This document shows positions 18,981 to 28,254 of a stretch of 64,000 nucleotides of DNA, piece after piece (within the stretch, counting starts at the first letter, position 1; each line of letters begins with the position of its first letter). The stretch spans positions 1,347,001 through 1,411,000 of the forward strand of contig CP065955.1 of assembly GCA_016126655.1 (NCBI GenBank). The letters are read 5' to 3'. The stretch is from Aerococcaceae bacterium zg-1292 (GTDB taxonomy: Bacteria; Bacillota; Bacilli; Lactobacillales; Aerococcaceae). Made by a program: the position numbers and the translations under genes. The notes beneath the pieces were generated by a model. That model was given only the letters and a program-made list of their open reading frames with translations, searched no databases and was not told the origin of the DNA.

Positions 18981-20954
18981 TTACCGTAGCGTCTTCACTT
19001 TGGCTATCACATTTTCGACAGTAAATCCATATTCAGCAATCACTGTTTGCGCCGGTGCAGAGGCACCGAATTTGTCAATACCCATAACATCACCGTCTAG
19101 CCCAACATATTTGTACCAATTATGCGTTGCTCCCATTTCAATTGATAATCGACGACGAATACTAGAAGGCAGAATCTGTTCTTTATATTCCGCATCTTGT
19201 GCATCAAACAACTCCATCGAAGGCATCGAAACAACTCGTACGCGAATATTCTCTTCCATTAATTTTTCAGCTGCACGAACTGCCAAGTTTATCTCTGAAC
19301 CGGTTGCCATTAAAATAGTATCAAACCCTTCTGCTTCATAGACTACATAAGCACCTTTTGCCACTTTTGAAAAATCTGTGCCTACTTCAACAGTTAAATT
19401 TTGACGAGTCAATACCAAAACTGTTGGTGTTGATTGACTTGTTAAAGCCAAATACCATGCTGCAAAAGTTTCTCTAGCATCAGCTGGACGGATGACATTT
19501 AAATTCGGCATGGCACGTAGTCCGGCTAAATGCTCAATTGGTTCATGCGTCGGACCATCTTCACCAACTGCAATCGAATCGTGCGTGAAAACATAAGTGA
19601 CTGGCAAGTTTTGTAAAGCGGATAAACGTATTGCCGCTTTAAGATAATCTGAAAAAACAAAGAATGTGCCACCAAAAACACGCAATCCCCCATGCGCTGC
19701 CAATCCATTTAAAATTGCACCCATTGCAAACTCACGTACACCAAATTGGATATTACGGTTAAGAGGATGTTCATTATCTTGAAGACCGTCACAATTGATA
19801 TAGGTCATATTCGAATGAGCCAAGTCGGCTGAACCACCCATAAAGTTAGGTAGGATAGCTGCGGCGATATTCAAGGCATCATGTGATGAATTACGCGTTG
19901 CTTGTGATAGTCCACTTTCAATGTCTGGAAAATCTTCTGGTTTAATAACTTTGCAATCTTCGCCGGCAATGATTGCTGTTACGTCATCAGCCATTTCTGG
20001 AAATGCTATTTTATAGTCCATAACCATTTGTTGCCAATTCTCATATGCGTTTTGACCACGATTGATAACATTTTCTTTGAAGTCTAGATATACTTCCTCT
20101 GGCACCTCAAATGGTTCGTATTCCCATCCAAGATTAATACGTGTTGCATTGACTTCTTCTGCACCAAGCGGTGCACCGTGAGAGGTATTAGAGCCGGCTT
20201 TTGCAGGAGATCCATGTCCAATAATAGTTTTCACTTCAATCAAACTAGGTTTTCCTGATACTTTTGCTCTTTCAATCGCTTCACTGATTGCTTCTACATC
20301 TGTACCATCCTCAACTAAGCAAGTGTGCCAGCCATATGCTTCATAACGAGCACGTACATTTTCTGTAAATGCATTTTTCGTTTCGCCATCTAAACAAATA
20401 TCATTAGAATCGTAAAGAACAATTAACTTCGATAATTTTTGCAATCCAGCATATGACGCTGCTTCAGCAGACACTCCTTCCATTAAATCACCATCACCGC
20501 AAATAACATATGTGTAATGATCAAAAAGATTATAACCGTCTTTATTGTACTTAGCAGCCAAAAAGCGCTCTGCTTGTGCAAAACCAACGGCCGTGGAAAT
20601 ACCTTGTCCTAAAGGCCCAGTCGTTGCATCAACACCTGTAGTATGACCAAATTCTGGATGCCCCGGCGTCTTCGAGCCCCACTGACGAAAACGTTTTACC
20701 TCTTCAATGGTAACATCTTTAAAACCTGATAAATGTAATAATGAATACAATAACATAGACCCATGCCCTGCCGACAAAATAAATCGGTCCCGGTTTATCC
20801 AATTTGGTTCAGCAGGATTTACACGCAGGTGACGTGTAAATAAACTATATGCCATAGGGGCCGCACCCATAACAATTCCAGGATGTCCTGATTTGGCTTT
20901 TTCAATTGCATCAATTCCTAAGAAACGAATAGCGTTTACTGATAAATTTGACAT
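18981..20954 (-). CDS. tkt: Transketolase
   Basis: Thiamine-diphosphate enzyme of the pentose phosphate pathway exchanging two-carbon units between sugar phosphates. It begins [20 protein letters not shown] and [16 protein letters not shown] follows. The ThDP/metal motif is [13 protein letters not shown], and [20 protein letters not shown] is the pyrimidine-domain signature with the catalytic glutamate. Length is 657 residues. GGAGGAATTT precedes the ATG. Three tandem leader hairpin repeats lie directly upstream. Its substrate D-xylulose 5-phosphate is the end product of the ascorbate pathway encoded next to it. Confidence 0.96.
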   Translation of the reverse strand: MSNLSVNAIRFLGIDAIEKAKSGHPGIVMGAAPMAYSLFTRHLRVNPAEPNWINRDRFILSAGHGSMLLYSLLHLSGFKDVTIEEVKRFRQWGSKTPGHPEFGHTTGVDATTGPLGQGISTAVGFAQAERFLAAKYNKDGYNLFDHYTYVICGDGDLMEGVSAEAASYAGLQKLSKLIVLYDSNDICLDGETKNAFTENVRARYEAYGWHTCLVEDGTDVEAISEAIERAKVSGKPSLIEVKTIIGHGSPAKAGSNTSHGAPLGAEEVNATRINLGWEYEPFEVPEEVYLDFKENVINRGQNAYENWQQMVMDYKIAFPEMADDVTAIIAGEDCKVIKPEDFPDIESGLSQATRNSSHDALNIAAAILPNFMGGSADLAHSNMTYINCDGLQDNEHPLNRNIQFGVREFAMGAILNGLAAHGGLRVFGGTFFVFSDYLKAAIRLSALQNLPVTYVFTHDSIAVGEDGPTHEPIEHLAGLRAMPNLNVIRPADARETFAAWYLALTSQSTPTVLVLTRQNLTVEVGTDFSKVAKGAYVVYEAEGFDTILMATGSEINLAVRAAEKLMEENIRVRVVSMPSMELFDAQDAEYKEQILPSSIRRRLSIEMGATHNWYKYVGLDGDVMGIDKFGASAPAQTVIAEYGFTVENVIAKVKTLR

Positions 20955-20970
20955 AAATTCCTCCTATTCT

Positions 20971-21320
20971 GGTTCGCTTGGGTTGACTTGACATCCACTT
21001 CGCAAAATGTTTGGAGTACTTAAGTGCTCCGGCACTTTTTGCTCCAGTGGTTCAAGTCAGTACACCCGCGCTCTCACTATGATTATTCTGGTTCACTTGG
21101 GTTGACTTGACATCCACTTCGCAAAATGTTTGGAGTAATTAAGTACTCCGGCACTTTTTGCTCCAGTGGTTCAAGTCAGTACACCCACGCTCTTACTATG
21201 GTTATTCTGGTTCGCTTGGGCAGCCGCGACATCCACTTCGCATTGCTCTTAAAGCGCCTTGGTGCTTCGGCGACCTTTGCTCCTGTGATTCGTGGCTGAA
21301 CGTCTGCACTCTTACTATAT
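20971..21320 (-). repeat. Three tandem leader hairpin repeats upstream of tkt
   Basis: Units start at 20971, 21090 and 21209 (step 119 bases), each beginning GGTTCRCTTGGG on the plus strand next to the tkt ribosome site side. Units 1 and 2 share the stem TTGACTTG / CAAGTCA and an apical GGAG..CTCC palindrome. Unit 3 has different arms that still pair: CAGCCGCGA with TCGTGGCTG. All keep CCACT / AGTGG-type inner blocks, although unit 3 has GTGA in the distal block. In the tkt transcript the element forms a hairpin of about 100 nt ending just 5' of the ribosome site. Confidence 0.85.
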
Positions 21321-21379
21321 TTGAATATATACTAATAAAAGCCATATAGTTATTACACTAAATGGCTTTTTCAACAATA

Positions 21380-22471
21380 TTATAGTAGGGCTTTGAATTG
21401 AATATTTGAATCTTCTAAGAAACAATCATCAAAACCACGTGGGTGATGGTATTCAATGCGATCCTTATCCAATGGATAGGTATACTTACCACCGACTTCC
21501 CAAATAAAAGGATGGAAATTATATTGAAGACGTTCTTTTCGCATTTTCCAAAGCTCTAATATTTCATCCGTAGAAGCCATAAAGTTTGACCAAATGTCAT
21601 AGTGAACAGGAATGATAACATTTGTTCGCAAGTTTTCTGCCATTCGTAATAAGTCGACAGAAGTCATTTTATCTTGAATTCCAATTGGATTTTCACCATA
21701 ATTATTTAATGCCACATCAATATCAAATTGACGTCCATGTTGAGCAAAATAATTTGAGAAATGTGAATCAGCACCATGATAAATCACTCCACCTGGTGTT
21801 TCAAAGACATAGTTTACCGCTTTGCGAGCCATTTCCTCATCAGTTACAGCAAGTCCTGCTAATTCTCCATCATGAGCTTCAGCACCTTCGACTGGTAAAG
21901 TCACTAAACAAGTTCTATCAAATGATTCGACTGCATGAACTTTCATATCTTTAAATTCAAAACTTTCTCCTGGTTTAATGATAATGATTCGTTCTTCTGG
22001 CACTCCCCATTTCTTCCAAATCTCACCACATTCATACGGACCTACAAGTTTTACATGGTCAAGTTTCGGATTATTAATGATTGCTGCTGCCGTATTTATA
22101 TCGATATGGTCGCTATGAAAATGAGAAACTAAATAGTAGTCCAATTCATTAATTGCAAAAGGATCAATGACCATCGGTTGAACACGCAAGTTGGGTTGCA
22201 ATTTACGAACACCTGCCATATTTGCCATCTGATGTCCACGAACCATATCTTTAACTTTTTTAGTCGATTTACCACGGGCTGACCAAAGGTCCATGACGAT
22301 ATTTGCTCCACCTGGTGTCTTCACCCACACGCCACAATTTCCTAGCCACCACATAGAAAAATTATTTTCTGGCACAACCTCTTCTTCGATTTCTTCATTG
22401 AGCCATGTTCCCCATTCCGGAAACGTGCTTAAAATCCAAGATTCTCTTGTAATGTCTTTCACATTAGCCAT
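21380..22471 (-). CDS. ulaG: L-ascorbate-6-phosphate lactonase UlaG
   Basis: Metallo-beta-lactamase-fold hydrolase that opens L-ascorbate 6-phosphate to 3-keto-L-gulonate 6-phosphate. The metal motif is VSHFHSDHIDINTA near residue 118, with further histidines in YHGADSHFSNY and VIPVHYDIWSNFMA. The 363-residue length and the N-terminus (KDITRESWILSTFPEWGTWL) match UlaG closely. It is transcribed alone from its own promoter, which carries the same putative operator as the ulaA promoter. A TAGGAGGAATAACA ribosome site precedes the ATG. Confidence 0.95.
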   Translation of the reverse strand: MANVKDITRESWILSTFPEWGTWLNEEIEEEVVPENNFSMWWLGNCGVWVKTPGGANIVMDLWSARGKSTKKVKDMVRGHQMANMAGVRKLQPNLRVQPMVIDPFAINELDYYLVSHFHSDHIDINTAAAIINNPKLDHVKLVGPYECGEIWKKWGVPEERIIIIKPGESFEFKDMKVHAVESFDRTCLVTLPVEGAEAHDGELAGLAVTDEEMARKAVNYVFETPGGVIYHGADSHFSNYFAQHGRQFDIDVALNNYGENPIGIQDKMTSVDLLRMAENLRTNVIIPVHYDIWSNFMASTDEILELWKMRKERLQYNFHPFIWEVGGKYTYPLDKDRIEYHHPRGFDDCFLEDSNIQFKALL

Positions 22472-22508
22472 TGTTATTCCTCCTAGGACATTTATTTTTC
22501 ATGTCTCT

Positions 22509-22573
22509 ATTATAAAAAAGAAGTTGTGGTCAAAAAAGACCAAGTATCACACATATCTGTGTCCAAAAATAGG
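22509..22573 (-). promoter_or_regulatory. ulaG promoter with putative UlaR operator
   Basis: On the minus strand a -10 TATAAT (22514-22509) lies 23 bases after TTGGTC (22543-22538). Upstream is TTTTTGGACA, then a GTGTG block. The same TTTTGRACA / TGTGTG / TTGGTCTTTTT arrangement with exactly the same 23-base spacing to TATAAT occurs before ulaA. The hexamer at the normal -35 distance is poor (T-rich), consistent with dependence on an activator. Confidence 0.65.
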
Positions 22574-22591
22574 CACTTAAAAAATGAAAAA

Positions 22592-22718
22592 CAACAACAT
22601 TATACTAGCTCTTTCACATTGGAATGAATCTACTTCATAAAAAAATGCTTGCGTGGTATTACACACTCTGCCTTTTTATCATTCCAAAATGCAAATTGCT
22701 TCACTGAAAATGTTGTTG
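22592..22718 (-). terminator. Large palindromic terminator after ulaR
   Basis: CAACAACATT (22592-22601) pairs with AATGTTGTTG (22709-22718), and an inner TTGGAATGA pairs with TCATTCCAA. On the minus strand the structure follows the ulaR stop directly and ends in GTTTTTCATTTTTT. It is about 127 bases long, unusual for a simple terminator, and may be an element related to the hairpin repeats of this genome. Confidence 0.6.
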
Positions 22719-22726
22719 ACACACTA

Positions 22727-24379
22727 TTATCGTATCAGTTCTTGACCAATTATTTTTTCAATCTTCGCCTTAAGCGCGAATCGTTCTTTAACATCTGGGA
22801 CATACGGTTGTAAAACAGCTTCTAATTCCTCATAAAATCCCGTTTCTGAATGGAGTACTTGCGTTTTAGCAAAAGCAACCAAACGAATAATTTCTTCATG
22901 ACATAGAATCGGTTGAATCACAATTGTTGGAAACGGACTACTGATATGATCGGTTGTCGAAATAACAATATCTGTTTTCATAATGTCACTCACGCTATGA
23001 AATTGCTCTGATGTGAACACAGCTTCGATTTGGTAATCTTTTAAACATCGATTACATTGATTCAGTAACAGCTTTTGAACACCGATACCCTCATCACAAA
23101 CAATCACAGCTCGCTTTAAGTGACGCGTTAATAAGGTTTCTTTTTCTAAATCGCCACCTAAATGAATCGTTAGATAAGCGATATCATCATCAGTCAACTT
23201 TATCATCCATGCCTCTTCTAAAACAAAGACACAACTTTTAGTCATGTTAAATAAATCAATGTACTGCTCCTTGATATACTTCAGCAGCGGATTAACTGAT
23301 AGTACACCATAGGTCTTTCGATAAACCAGTGACTTACAATGCATTAAGAGATGATTAAGCAAGTCTTGATAATGATAAAACTGTAATCCATAAGTCGTGC
23401 AGATTGTTTGTAAAAATTTATCCAAGGTAGCACGCATATCTTCGTAATCTTTACTAGCCAAATGTAAATCTCTATATTTTCGACTGGAGAGTAATAACAT
23501 AGAAATTAAACTAACTTCTATATCATCTAACTCTATCCCAAATTGTTTCGTCAAATCAGCAGCTATCTGTCGTGCTAAACGAAACTCAATGCGTTTCCTC
23601 GTTAGGTTAAAGTCTTGTCGAACAATCTCCCGCTCTGCTTCCGTCAACTCTATACTTCGATAACTCAGCAATAAAAACGGCAAGATATGAATCATAAACT
23701 GACTATCTTGTAAATTAATCTTTTTGCCTAATTTTTTCTGCGCTGATGCCAATGCTTTTGTTAAATATTGATTAATCTCTTCAGAAAAATAATTATCAAA
23801 TCCAGTTAAATCAACAATCTTATCCTTAACAATTTCAATAAAACTAGCATTACCTTCTGTGTACGTATGATAAAGCAAACGATATAGGTATTGAATTCGT
23901 GTCAAAGGGTGACATTGTAAATAATAACCTCGTGCTTTTGAGACCTGAAGTGTGATATCAAATCCTTGTTCAGATAACATTATTCGAATTTCATTCAAAT
24001 CATTTAGTACGGTATTGCGGGAAACATCATTTAATTTCATTAACTTTTCGATTGTAATTCTCTTTTTAGCTACAGCAATATAGGTCAGCGTTAATTGTAT
24101 GCGTTCTTGGACACTCATCACATATGAGTAATCATCTAAGTCAGCTATTAATTCGTGACAGGCTTTCTTTTGCTCAGGAGTTAAAATAATCCCTACTCTA
24201 GGATATGAAATAATTTGTTCACAATCTTTGGGTAACGCTTCGTTAATTTTTTCTAAATGATAGTAAACTTTGCGCCGTGATTGTTTTAACTGTTTAGAGA
24301 TAGTCATAATTGTCTCTGGTTCTGTTAAGCCCACTATGTAAAAGAGGAGCTCATAACTTTTTTTATCTAGAATTATCAT
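22727..24379 (-). CDS. ulaR: PRD-domain transcriptional regulator of the ula genes
   Basis: About 550 residues. Two N-terminal HTH segments (residues 1-60, TISKQLKQSRRKVYYHLEKI, and around 100-150, KRITIEKLMKLNDVSRNTVLNDL), two PTS regulation domains in the middle, and a degenerate EIIB-like segment (RAVIVCDEGIGVQKLLLNQC). No EIIA domain follows. This is the BglG/MtlR-like activator class, controlled by histidine phosphorylation through the PTS. The start at 24379 has GAGG upstream; the frame is open to 24451. Its place between ulaG and ulaF and the shared operator suggest it activates both transcripts. The symbol is by context; it is unrelated to the DeoR-type UlaR of E. coli. Confidence 0.8.
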   Translation of the reverse strand: MIILDKKSYELLFYIVGLTEPETIMTISKQLKQSRRKVYYHLEKINEALPKDCEQIISYPRVGIILTPEQKKACHELIADLDDYSYVMSVQERIQLTLTYIAVAKKRITIEKLMKLNDVSRNTVLNDLNEIRIMLSEQGFDITLQVSKARGYYLQCHPLTRIQYLYRLLYHTYTEGNASFIEIVKDKIVDLTGFDNYFSEEINQYLTKALASAQKKLGKKINLQDSQFMIHILPFLLLSYRSIELTEAEREIVRQDFNLTRKRIEFRLARQIAADLTKQFGIELDDIEVSLISMLLLSSRKYRDLHLASKDYEDMRATLDKFLQTICTTYGLQFYHYQDLLNHLLMHCKSLVYRKTYGVLSVNPLLKYIKEQYIDLFNMTKSCVFVLEEAWMIKLTDDDIAYLTIHLGGDLEKETLLTRHLKRAVIVCDEGIGVQKLLLNQCNRCLKDYQIEAVFTSEQFHSVSDIMKTDIVISTTDHISSPFPTIVIQPILCHEEIIRLVAFAKTQVLHSETGFYEELEAVLQPYVPDVKERFALKAKIEKIIGQELIR

Positions 24380-24416
24380 ATCTTCTACCTCGTTCTTTAC
24401 ATTTGAGTTTATTAAC

Positions 24417-24506
24417 TCTATTATACTATTATCTTCGACTCTTTTGAACATCTTAATATACTAAATAATGACACTTTAGTAATTTAGTACATTTAGTATA
24501 AGTGTC
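24417..24506 (-). promoter_or_regulatory. ulaR promoter and upstream inverted repeat
   Basis: A TATAAT lies near 24425 on the minus strand with a weak TTCAAA 17 bases upstream. Further upstream GACACTT (24470-24476) and AAGTGTC (24500-24506) form an inverted repeat enclosing three TTTAGTA direct repeats, a candidate regulator site. The remainder of 24452-24862 shows no gene. Confidence 0.45.
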
Positions 24507-24759
24507 ACAGATGTTCGTGGTCTTCAATATTTCTAAATCATAGATAAAAGATGCTGAATCATTCTTGTTTCCTAAATTTCTACTTTTATAACCATTTCTC
24601 AAAATATTAATTAAAAAAACACGGAACGAACAAATAATAACTAACTACTATAAAAATAGTGATTAACAATGTTAATATCAATTTTGGATTCCAATTTATG
24701 CATTAGACAATTGAAGATTCTCTATCACCAATAAATTTAATCAGCTTATTTTTACAAAA

Positions 24760-24805
24760 AAACGTGTGAAAAACTCCCTTTGTAAAGGGTTTAATACACA
24801 CGTTT
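24760..24805. terminator. Bidirectional terminator after ulaF
   Basis: AAACGTGTG (24760-24768) and CACACGTTT (24797-24805) enclose an inner CCCTTTGTAAAGGG hairpin. A-tracts and T-tracts flank both sides, so it ends the ula operon on the minus strand. Confidence 0.85.
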
Positions 24806-24862
24806 CGTTTTTATTCAACTATATGTTGCATAGTGAGTAACTATTAAATCCTATCATCAGAT

Positions 24863-25579
24863 TTAATGTTGTTCCCCTTTTTGACCATAATAGGCATTAG
24901 GTCCATGTTTTCGAAGGTAATGCTTATCCATAATATATTTTGGTCCTTCAGTTACTTTAGGGTTTATCTGTTCTGTATAGCGGTCCATTCTAGCAACCTC
25001 TTCTAAGACAACTGAATGATAAACAGCTTGTGCTGGATTTTTTCCCCATGTAAAAGGTCCATGGTTACGAACAACAATACCAGGCACCGCAACTGGATCT
25101 AAACCACGTCGTGCAAATTCTTCGACAATAACATTCCCAGTCTCTATCTCATAAGCATGATTGACTTCATATTCAGTTAAACTTCTAGCACATGGAACAG
25201 CTCCGTAGAAATAATCAGCATGTGTAGTACCATAAAACGGAATATCTCGTCCGGCTTGCGCCCAACCAACCGCTTCAGTTGAATGTGTATGCACAACTGC
25301 ATTTATTTCTGGCCATGCTTTATAGAGTTGAACATGGGTTGGTAAATCAGACGAAGGGTTTAAATCACCTTCTAATACATTGCCATCTAAATCTGTTACA
25401 ACCATGTTTTCAGGTGTTAATAAATCATAATCTACACCGGATGGCTTAATAACAATAAAACCTGCTTCACGGTTAACTTCAGACACATTACCCCAAGTAA
25501 ATTTAACTAAATTATGTGTGGGTAAAGAACGATTCGCCTCACAAACTCGTTCTCGCATTGCTTGTAAACTATTACTCAT
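24863..25579 (-). CDS. ulaF: L-ribulose-5-phosphate 4-epimerase UlaF
   Basis: Class II aldolase-fold epimerase converting L-ribulose 5-phosphate to D-xylulose 5-phosphate, the last step of ascorbate use. Metal-binding histidines are visible in VVHTHSTEAVGWAQ and the later VVRNHGPFTWG; KFTWGNVSEV and IKPSGVDYDLL are the substrate loops. At 238 residues it is close to AraD/UlaF. Araf genes are absent and the operon context fixes the role as UlaF. It follows ulaE with two bases between them. Confidence 0.93.
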   Translation of the reverse strand: MSNSLQAMRERVCEANRSLPTHNLVKFTWGNVSEVNREAGFIVIKPSGVDYDLLTPENMVVTDLDGNVLEGDLNPSSDLPTHVQLYKAWPEINAVVHTHSTEAVGWAQAGRDIPFYGTTHADYFYGAVPCARSLTEYEVNHAYEIETGNVIVEEFARRGLDPVAVPGIVVRNHGPFTWGKNPAQAVYHSVVLEEVARMDRYTEQINPKVTEGPKYIMDKHYLRKHGPNAYYGQKGEQH

Positions 25580-25581
25580 TC

Positions 25582-26445
25582 TTATCTAAGCCCCGCTTTC
25601 TCAATTAAGGGATACAAGAAGTTTTGTGCTTCTTTAATAGCTGCTTTTGTCTCTTCTACTGTTTCGCAGTTCTCTGACCACATTTCAATTAAAAAAGGAC
25701 CTTTATAATTTGTTTGTTTAATGACATCAAACATAGCTTCCCAGTCCACACACCCTTTTCCAAAAGGCACATCACGAAATTGACCTTTCGAACTTTCTGT
25801 CACGGCATACGTATCTTTAAGATGAAGTGCAGCGATTGAGCGATGACCTAAGTAAAATTCGCTCCACAAATCATTTTTCCAGGCAGAAACATTACCTGTA
25901 TCTGGATACACAAATAAATAGGGTGAATTGATTTCTTTTTCAATCGCTAAATATTTTTCAATCGAATTGATAAATGGATCATCCATAATTTCGATAGACA
26001 AAATAACCTGTGCTTCTTCTGCCCAATCACATGCTTGACGTAAATTCTTAATAAATTTCGCACGAGTCTCTGGAGATTTTTCTTCATAATAAACATCATA
26101 TCCAGCTAACTGGATATTACGCACACCTAAATCTTGGGCTAATTCGATACATTTTTTCATCATTTCAAGTGACTTAGCTTCTGTAGCAGCATCGTTAGAA
26201 CCCATCGGAAAGCGACGATGACCTGAGAAACAAATCGTTGGTATACGGATGCCAGTGTTATAAATAGCTTTAACTATCTCTAATCGTTCTTCCTTCGTCC
26301 AATCCAAACGTGCCAATCGTGCATCTGACTCATCCACTGACATCTCTACAAAGTCAAAACCGAGTTCTTTGGCAAAATTTAAACGCTCAAACCACGTCAA
26401 ATGTTTTGGGGTGGCCTTTTCGTAAATACCAATTGGTCTTGTCAT
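25582..26445 (-). CDS. ulaE: L-ribulose-5-phosphate 3-epimerase UlaE
   Basis: TIM-barrel epimerase of the xylose-isomerase-like superfamily converting L-xylulose 5-phosphate to L-ribulose 5-phosphate. It reads IGIYEKATPKHLTWFERLNFAK at the start, with metal ligands expected in LSIEIMDDPFINS, VYPDTGNVSAW and LHLKDTYAV, and PFLIEMWSE at the end. Length 287 residues. Three bases separate it from ulaD and two from ulaF, so the three enzymes are clearly co-transcribed. Confidence 0.93.
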   Translation of the reverse strand: MTRPIGIYEKATPKHLTWFERLNFAKELGFDFVEMSVDESDARLARLDWTKEERLEIVKAIYNTGIRIPTICFSGHRRFPMGSNDAATEAKSLEMMKKCIELAQDLGVRNIQLAGYDVYYEEKSPETRAKFIKNLRQACDWAEEAQVILSIEIMDDPFINSIEKYLAIEKEINSPYLFVYPDTGNVSAWKNDLWSEFYLGHRSIAALHLKDTYAVTESSKGQFRDVPFGKGCVDWEAMFDVIKQTNYKGPFLIEMWSENCETVEETKAAIKEAQNFLYPLIEKAGLR

Positions 26446-26448
26446 AAT

Positions 26449-27114
26449 TTACCCCCAAATACGTGCAATTTCTTCTTTAAATGCACGTGCTGCACCCGCA
26501 GGGTCTTCTGCTTCAGTAATACCACGTCCAGCAATAAACGTAAATACATTAATACCTTCAAATAATTTCAAAGTGTCAACATTTAATCCGCCTGTAACTG
26601 ATACTCGAAAACCCATTTCAATTAATTGTTTAATCTTTGTTAAATCTTTTTCGCCCCATGTTTCACCCGCTAGCAGTGCATCACGAGATTGATGATAAAT
26701 TACTTGGGAAATACCAGCATCTAACCACATTTGAGCATGGTCGTAAGTCCAATCGCCATAAAGTTCTACTTGAATTTCACCCTTATCGCCTCTAACTTCT
26801 TGAATCGCCTTAAGGGCAGCCTTCATTGTAGGAATTGTTGCTGAACAGATACACGTCATCCAATCAGCTCCACGTACCGCATTATTTTTCGCTACTGTTC
26901 CACCAGCATCAGCGCATTTCGTATCCGCGACAATAATTTTGTCAGGAAATAGGTTACGCAATACCTCAACGAGTTCACTACCTACCTGTAACAAACATAC
27001 AGTTCCAGCTTCTATTACATCTACTTCATTACCTACTGATACCGCCGCACGTATCGCTCCTTGTAAATCAGAATGATCAAGTGCAACTTGTAAATTCGGG
27101 ATACCTTTTGTCAT
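26449..27114 (-). CDS. ulaD: 3-keto-L-gulonate-6-phosphate decarboxylase UlaD
   Basis: Orotidine-decarboxylase-superfamily TIM barrel converting 3-keto-L-gulonate 6-phosphate to L-xylulose 5-phosphate. The N-terminal PNLQVALDHSDL, the EAGTVCLLQVGSELV strand and the metal/catalytic IIVADTKCADAGGTVA are family signatures; SVTGGLNVDTLKLF and FIAGRGITEAEDPAGAA bind phosphate. Length 221 residues. AGGAGG lies just before the ATG, and two hairpin repeats fill the 252-base space between ulaC and this gene. Confidence 0.93.
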   Translation of the reverse strand: MTKGIPNLQVALDHSDLQGAIRAAVSVGNEVDVIEAGTVCLLQVGSELVEVLRNLFPDKIIVADTKCADAGGTVAKNNAVRGADWMTCICSATIPTMKAALKAIQEVRGDKGEIQVELYGDWTYDHAQMWLDAGISQVIYHQSRDALLAGETWGEKDLTKIKQLIEMGFRVSVTGGLNVDTLKLFEGINVFTFIAGRGITEAEDPAGAARAFKEEIARIWG

Positions 27115-27129
27115 ATTAAATCCTCCTCG

Positions 27130-27362
27130 TATTCAAACTCCAATGACTAAAAATAGCTTTACTTAACGAAACGCTTATGGGCATTTAGCACACCATAGCG
27201 TTTTGTTCCAGCAGCTCCATTTACACTACTCATTGTCATACTTATATTTATTTTGGCTCGTTCAAGTTGGCTCAACAGCCACTTCAAATGTTACTTACAG
27301 ATGCTTTGCAAGTGGTAGACACTTCCTTTAGCGGTTCAAGCCAAAATCCGCTCACTCACACT
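27130..27362 (-). repeat. Two diverged leader hairpin repeats between ulaC and ulaD
   Basis: Unit 1 (about 27130-27240) keeps an apical stem AAACGCTTATGG with CCATAGCGTTT. Unit 2 (about 27253-27362) begins GGCTCGTTCAAGTTGGCT, has outer arms TTGGCT / AGCCAA, inner arms CCACTT / AAGTGG, and ends CCGCTCACTCACACTATG. Both lie inside the ula transcript upstream of the ulaD ribosome site. They could set the ratio of PTS to enzyme genes by processing or stabilising the RNA; that is inference. Confidence 0.65.
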
Positions 27363-27366
27363 ATGC

Positions 27367-27852
27367 TTATTCATCTAAGTCAAATCCCTCAAGATAAGGG
27401 CTGTTTTTAGATTCTTCAACCATTGCTAACACCTCATCAGGGGATTGGCAAGCAACCAAGCGCTCAACAGAATTTTCTAATTCAAAAAGAGCAATGATTT
27501 GTGGTATTGCGACAGATGTATGAATCTTTGGATCAGTTGCCGCTAAAGTGAGTAACACAGAAACTTCTTTACCATCTGAAAATGTCACCGGTTTGGTCAA
27601 TGTAATTAACGCAAATGAATCCTTTAATACACCAACACCTGCTTGTGCATGTGGCATTGCCATTCCTGGCATTAAAACATAGTACGGACCATATTCCTCA
27701 GTTGAAGCAATAATCGCATCATAATATTCTTCCGTTGCAGCACCGCTGTCAATTAACGGTTCCACAGCTAAATGAACAGCTTCTTGCCAAGTTTCTGCAG
27801 TCAATCCTAAGCGGATTGAATTATTTTCTGTAAACGAACGTGTCAAATTCAT
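27367..27852 (-). CDS. ulaC: Ascorbate PTS EIIA component UlaC
   Basis: Fructose/mannitol-type EIIA domain of 161 residues. The phosphorylated histidine is in VLMPGMAMPHAQAG, and the SFALITLTKPVTFSDGKEVSVLLTLAA block is typical of the family. It passes phosphate from HPr to UlaB. Together with the separate ulaB and ulaA genes it makes the complete L-ascorbate transporter. It is the third gene of the operon. Confidence 0.92.
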   Translation of the reverse strand: MNLTRSFTENNSIRLGLTAETWQEAVHLAVEPLIDSGAATEEYYDAIIASTEEYGPYYVLMPGMAMPHAQAGVGVLKDSFALITLTKPVTFSDGKEVSVLLTLAATDPKIHTSVAIPQIIALFELENSVERLVACQSPDEVLAMVEESKNSPYLEGFDLDE

Positions 27853-27933
27853 TTGACCAATTCTCCTTCCGTATAAACGATATGATATTTTTAAAGAAGG
27901 AACTGCGAGCGTACTCCAGTCCCTTCATACGTT

Positions 27934-28212
27934 CTATAAAATTGCTTGTAATTTGGTTTTGATTTCGTTATCATCCATTAAGTTATCAAGACCAACTAAT
28001 TTCCCATCTGTTCTACCTTCTAACTCTTTAATCAGATGATTAGATGCAACAACGATATCATAACCTGACGCTTGACTTTTCGCTTCAGCTACTGAACATG
28101 ATGCAGACTGAATATCAGTTACCCCTAATTGACGTAATGCATTTTCAACTTTCATCTTTATAACCATTGAAGAGCCCATTCCATTACCACATGCTGTTAA
28201 TACTTTTAACAT
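27934..28212 (-). CDS. ulaB: Ascorbate PTS EIIB component UlaB
   Basis: A 92-residue EIIB domain. The phosphocysteine is C8 in LTACGNGMGSSMVIKMK, a P-loop-like turn typical of lactose/ascorbate-type EIIB. GYDIVVASNHLIKEL follows. It receives phosphate from UlaC and donates it to ascorbate during transport through UlaA. It lies 42 bases downstream of ulaA. Confidence 0.94.
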   Translation of the reverse strand: MLKVLTACGNGMGSSMVIKMKVENALRQLGVTDIQSASCSVAEAKSQASGYDIVVASNHLIKELEGRTDGKLVGLDNLMDDNEIKTKLQAIL

Positions 28213-28254
28213 AATATTTTTCCTCCAATCATAAATTTAATCGTCTGCCTAAAA

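Noticed and set aside
20971-21320. tRNA-like blocks (GGTTCAAGTC resembles a T arm) in the repeats
   Set aside because: No acceptor stem, anticodon arm or cloverleaf can be drawn; the block is one arm of the long hairpin.
21158-21349. Plus-strand reading frame over the tkt repeats
   Set aside because: Again a translation of the repeat units, antisense to the tkt leader.
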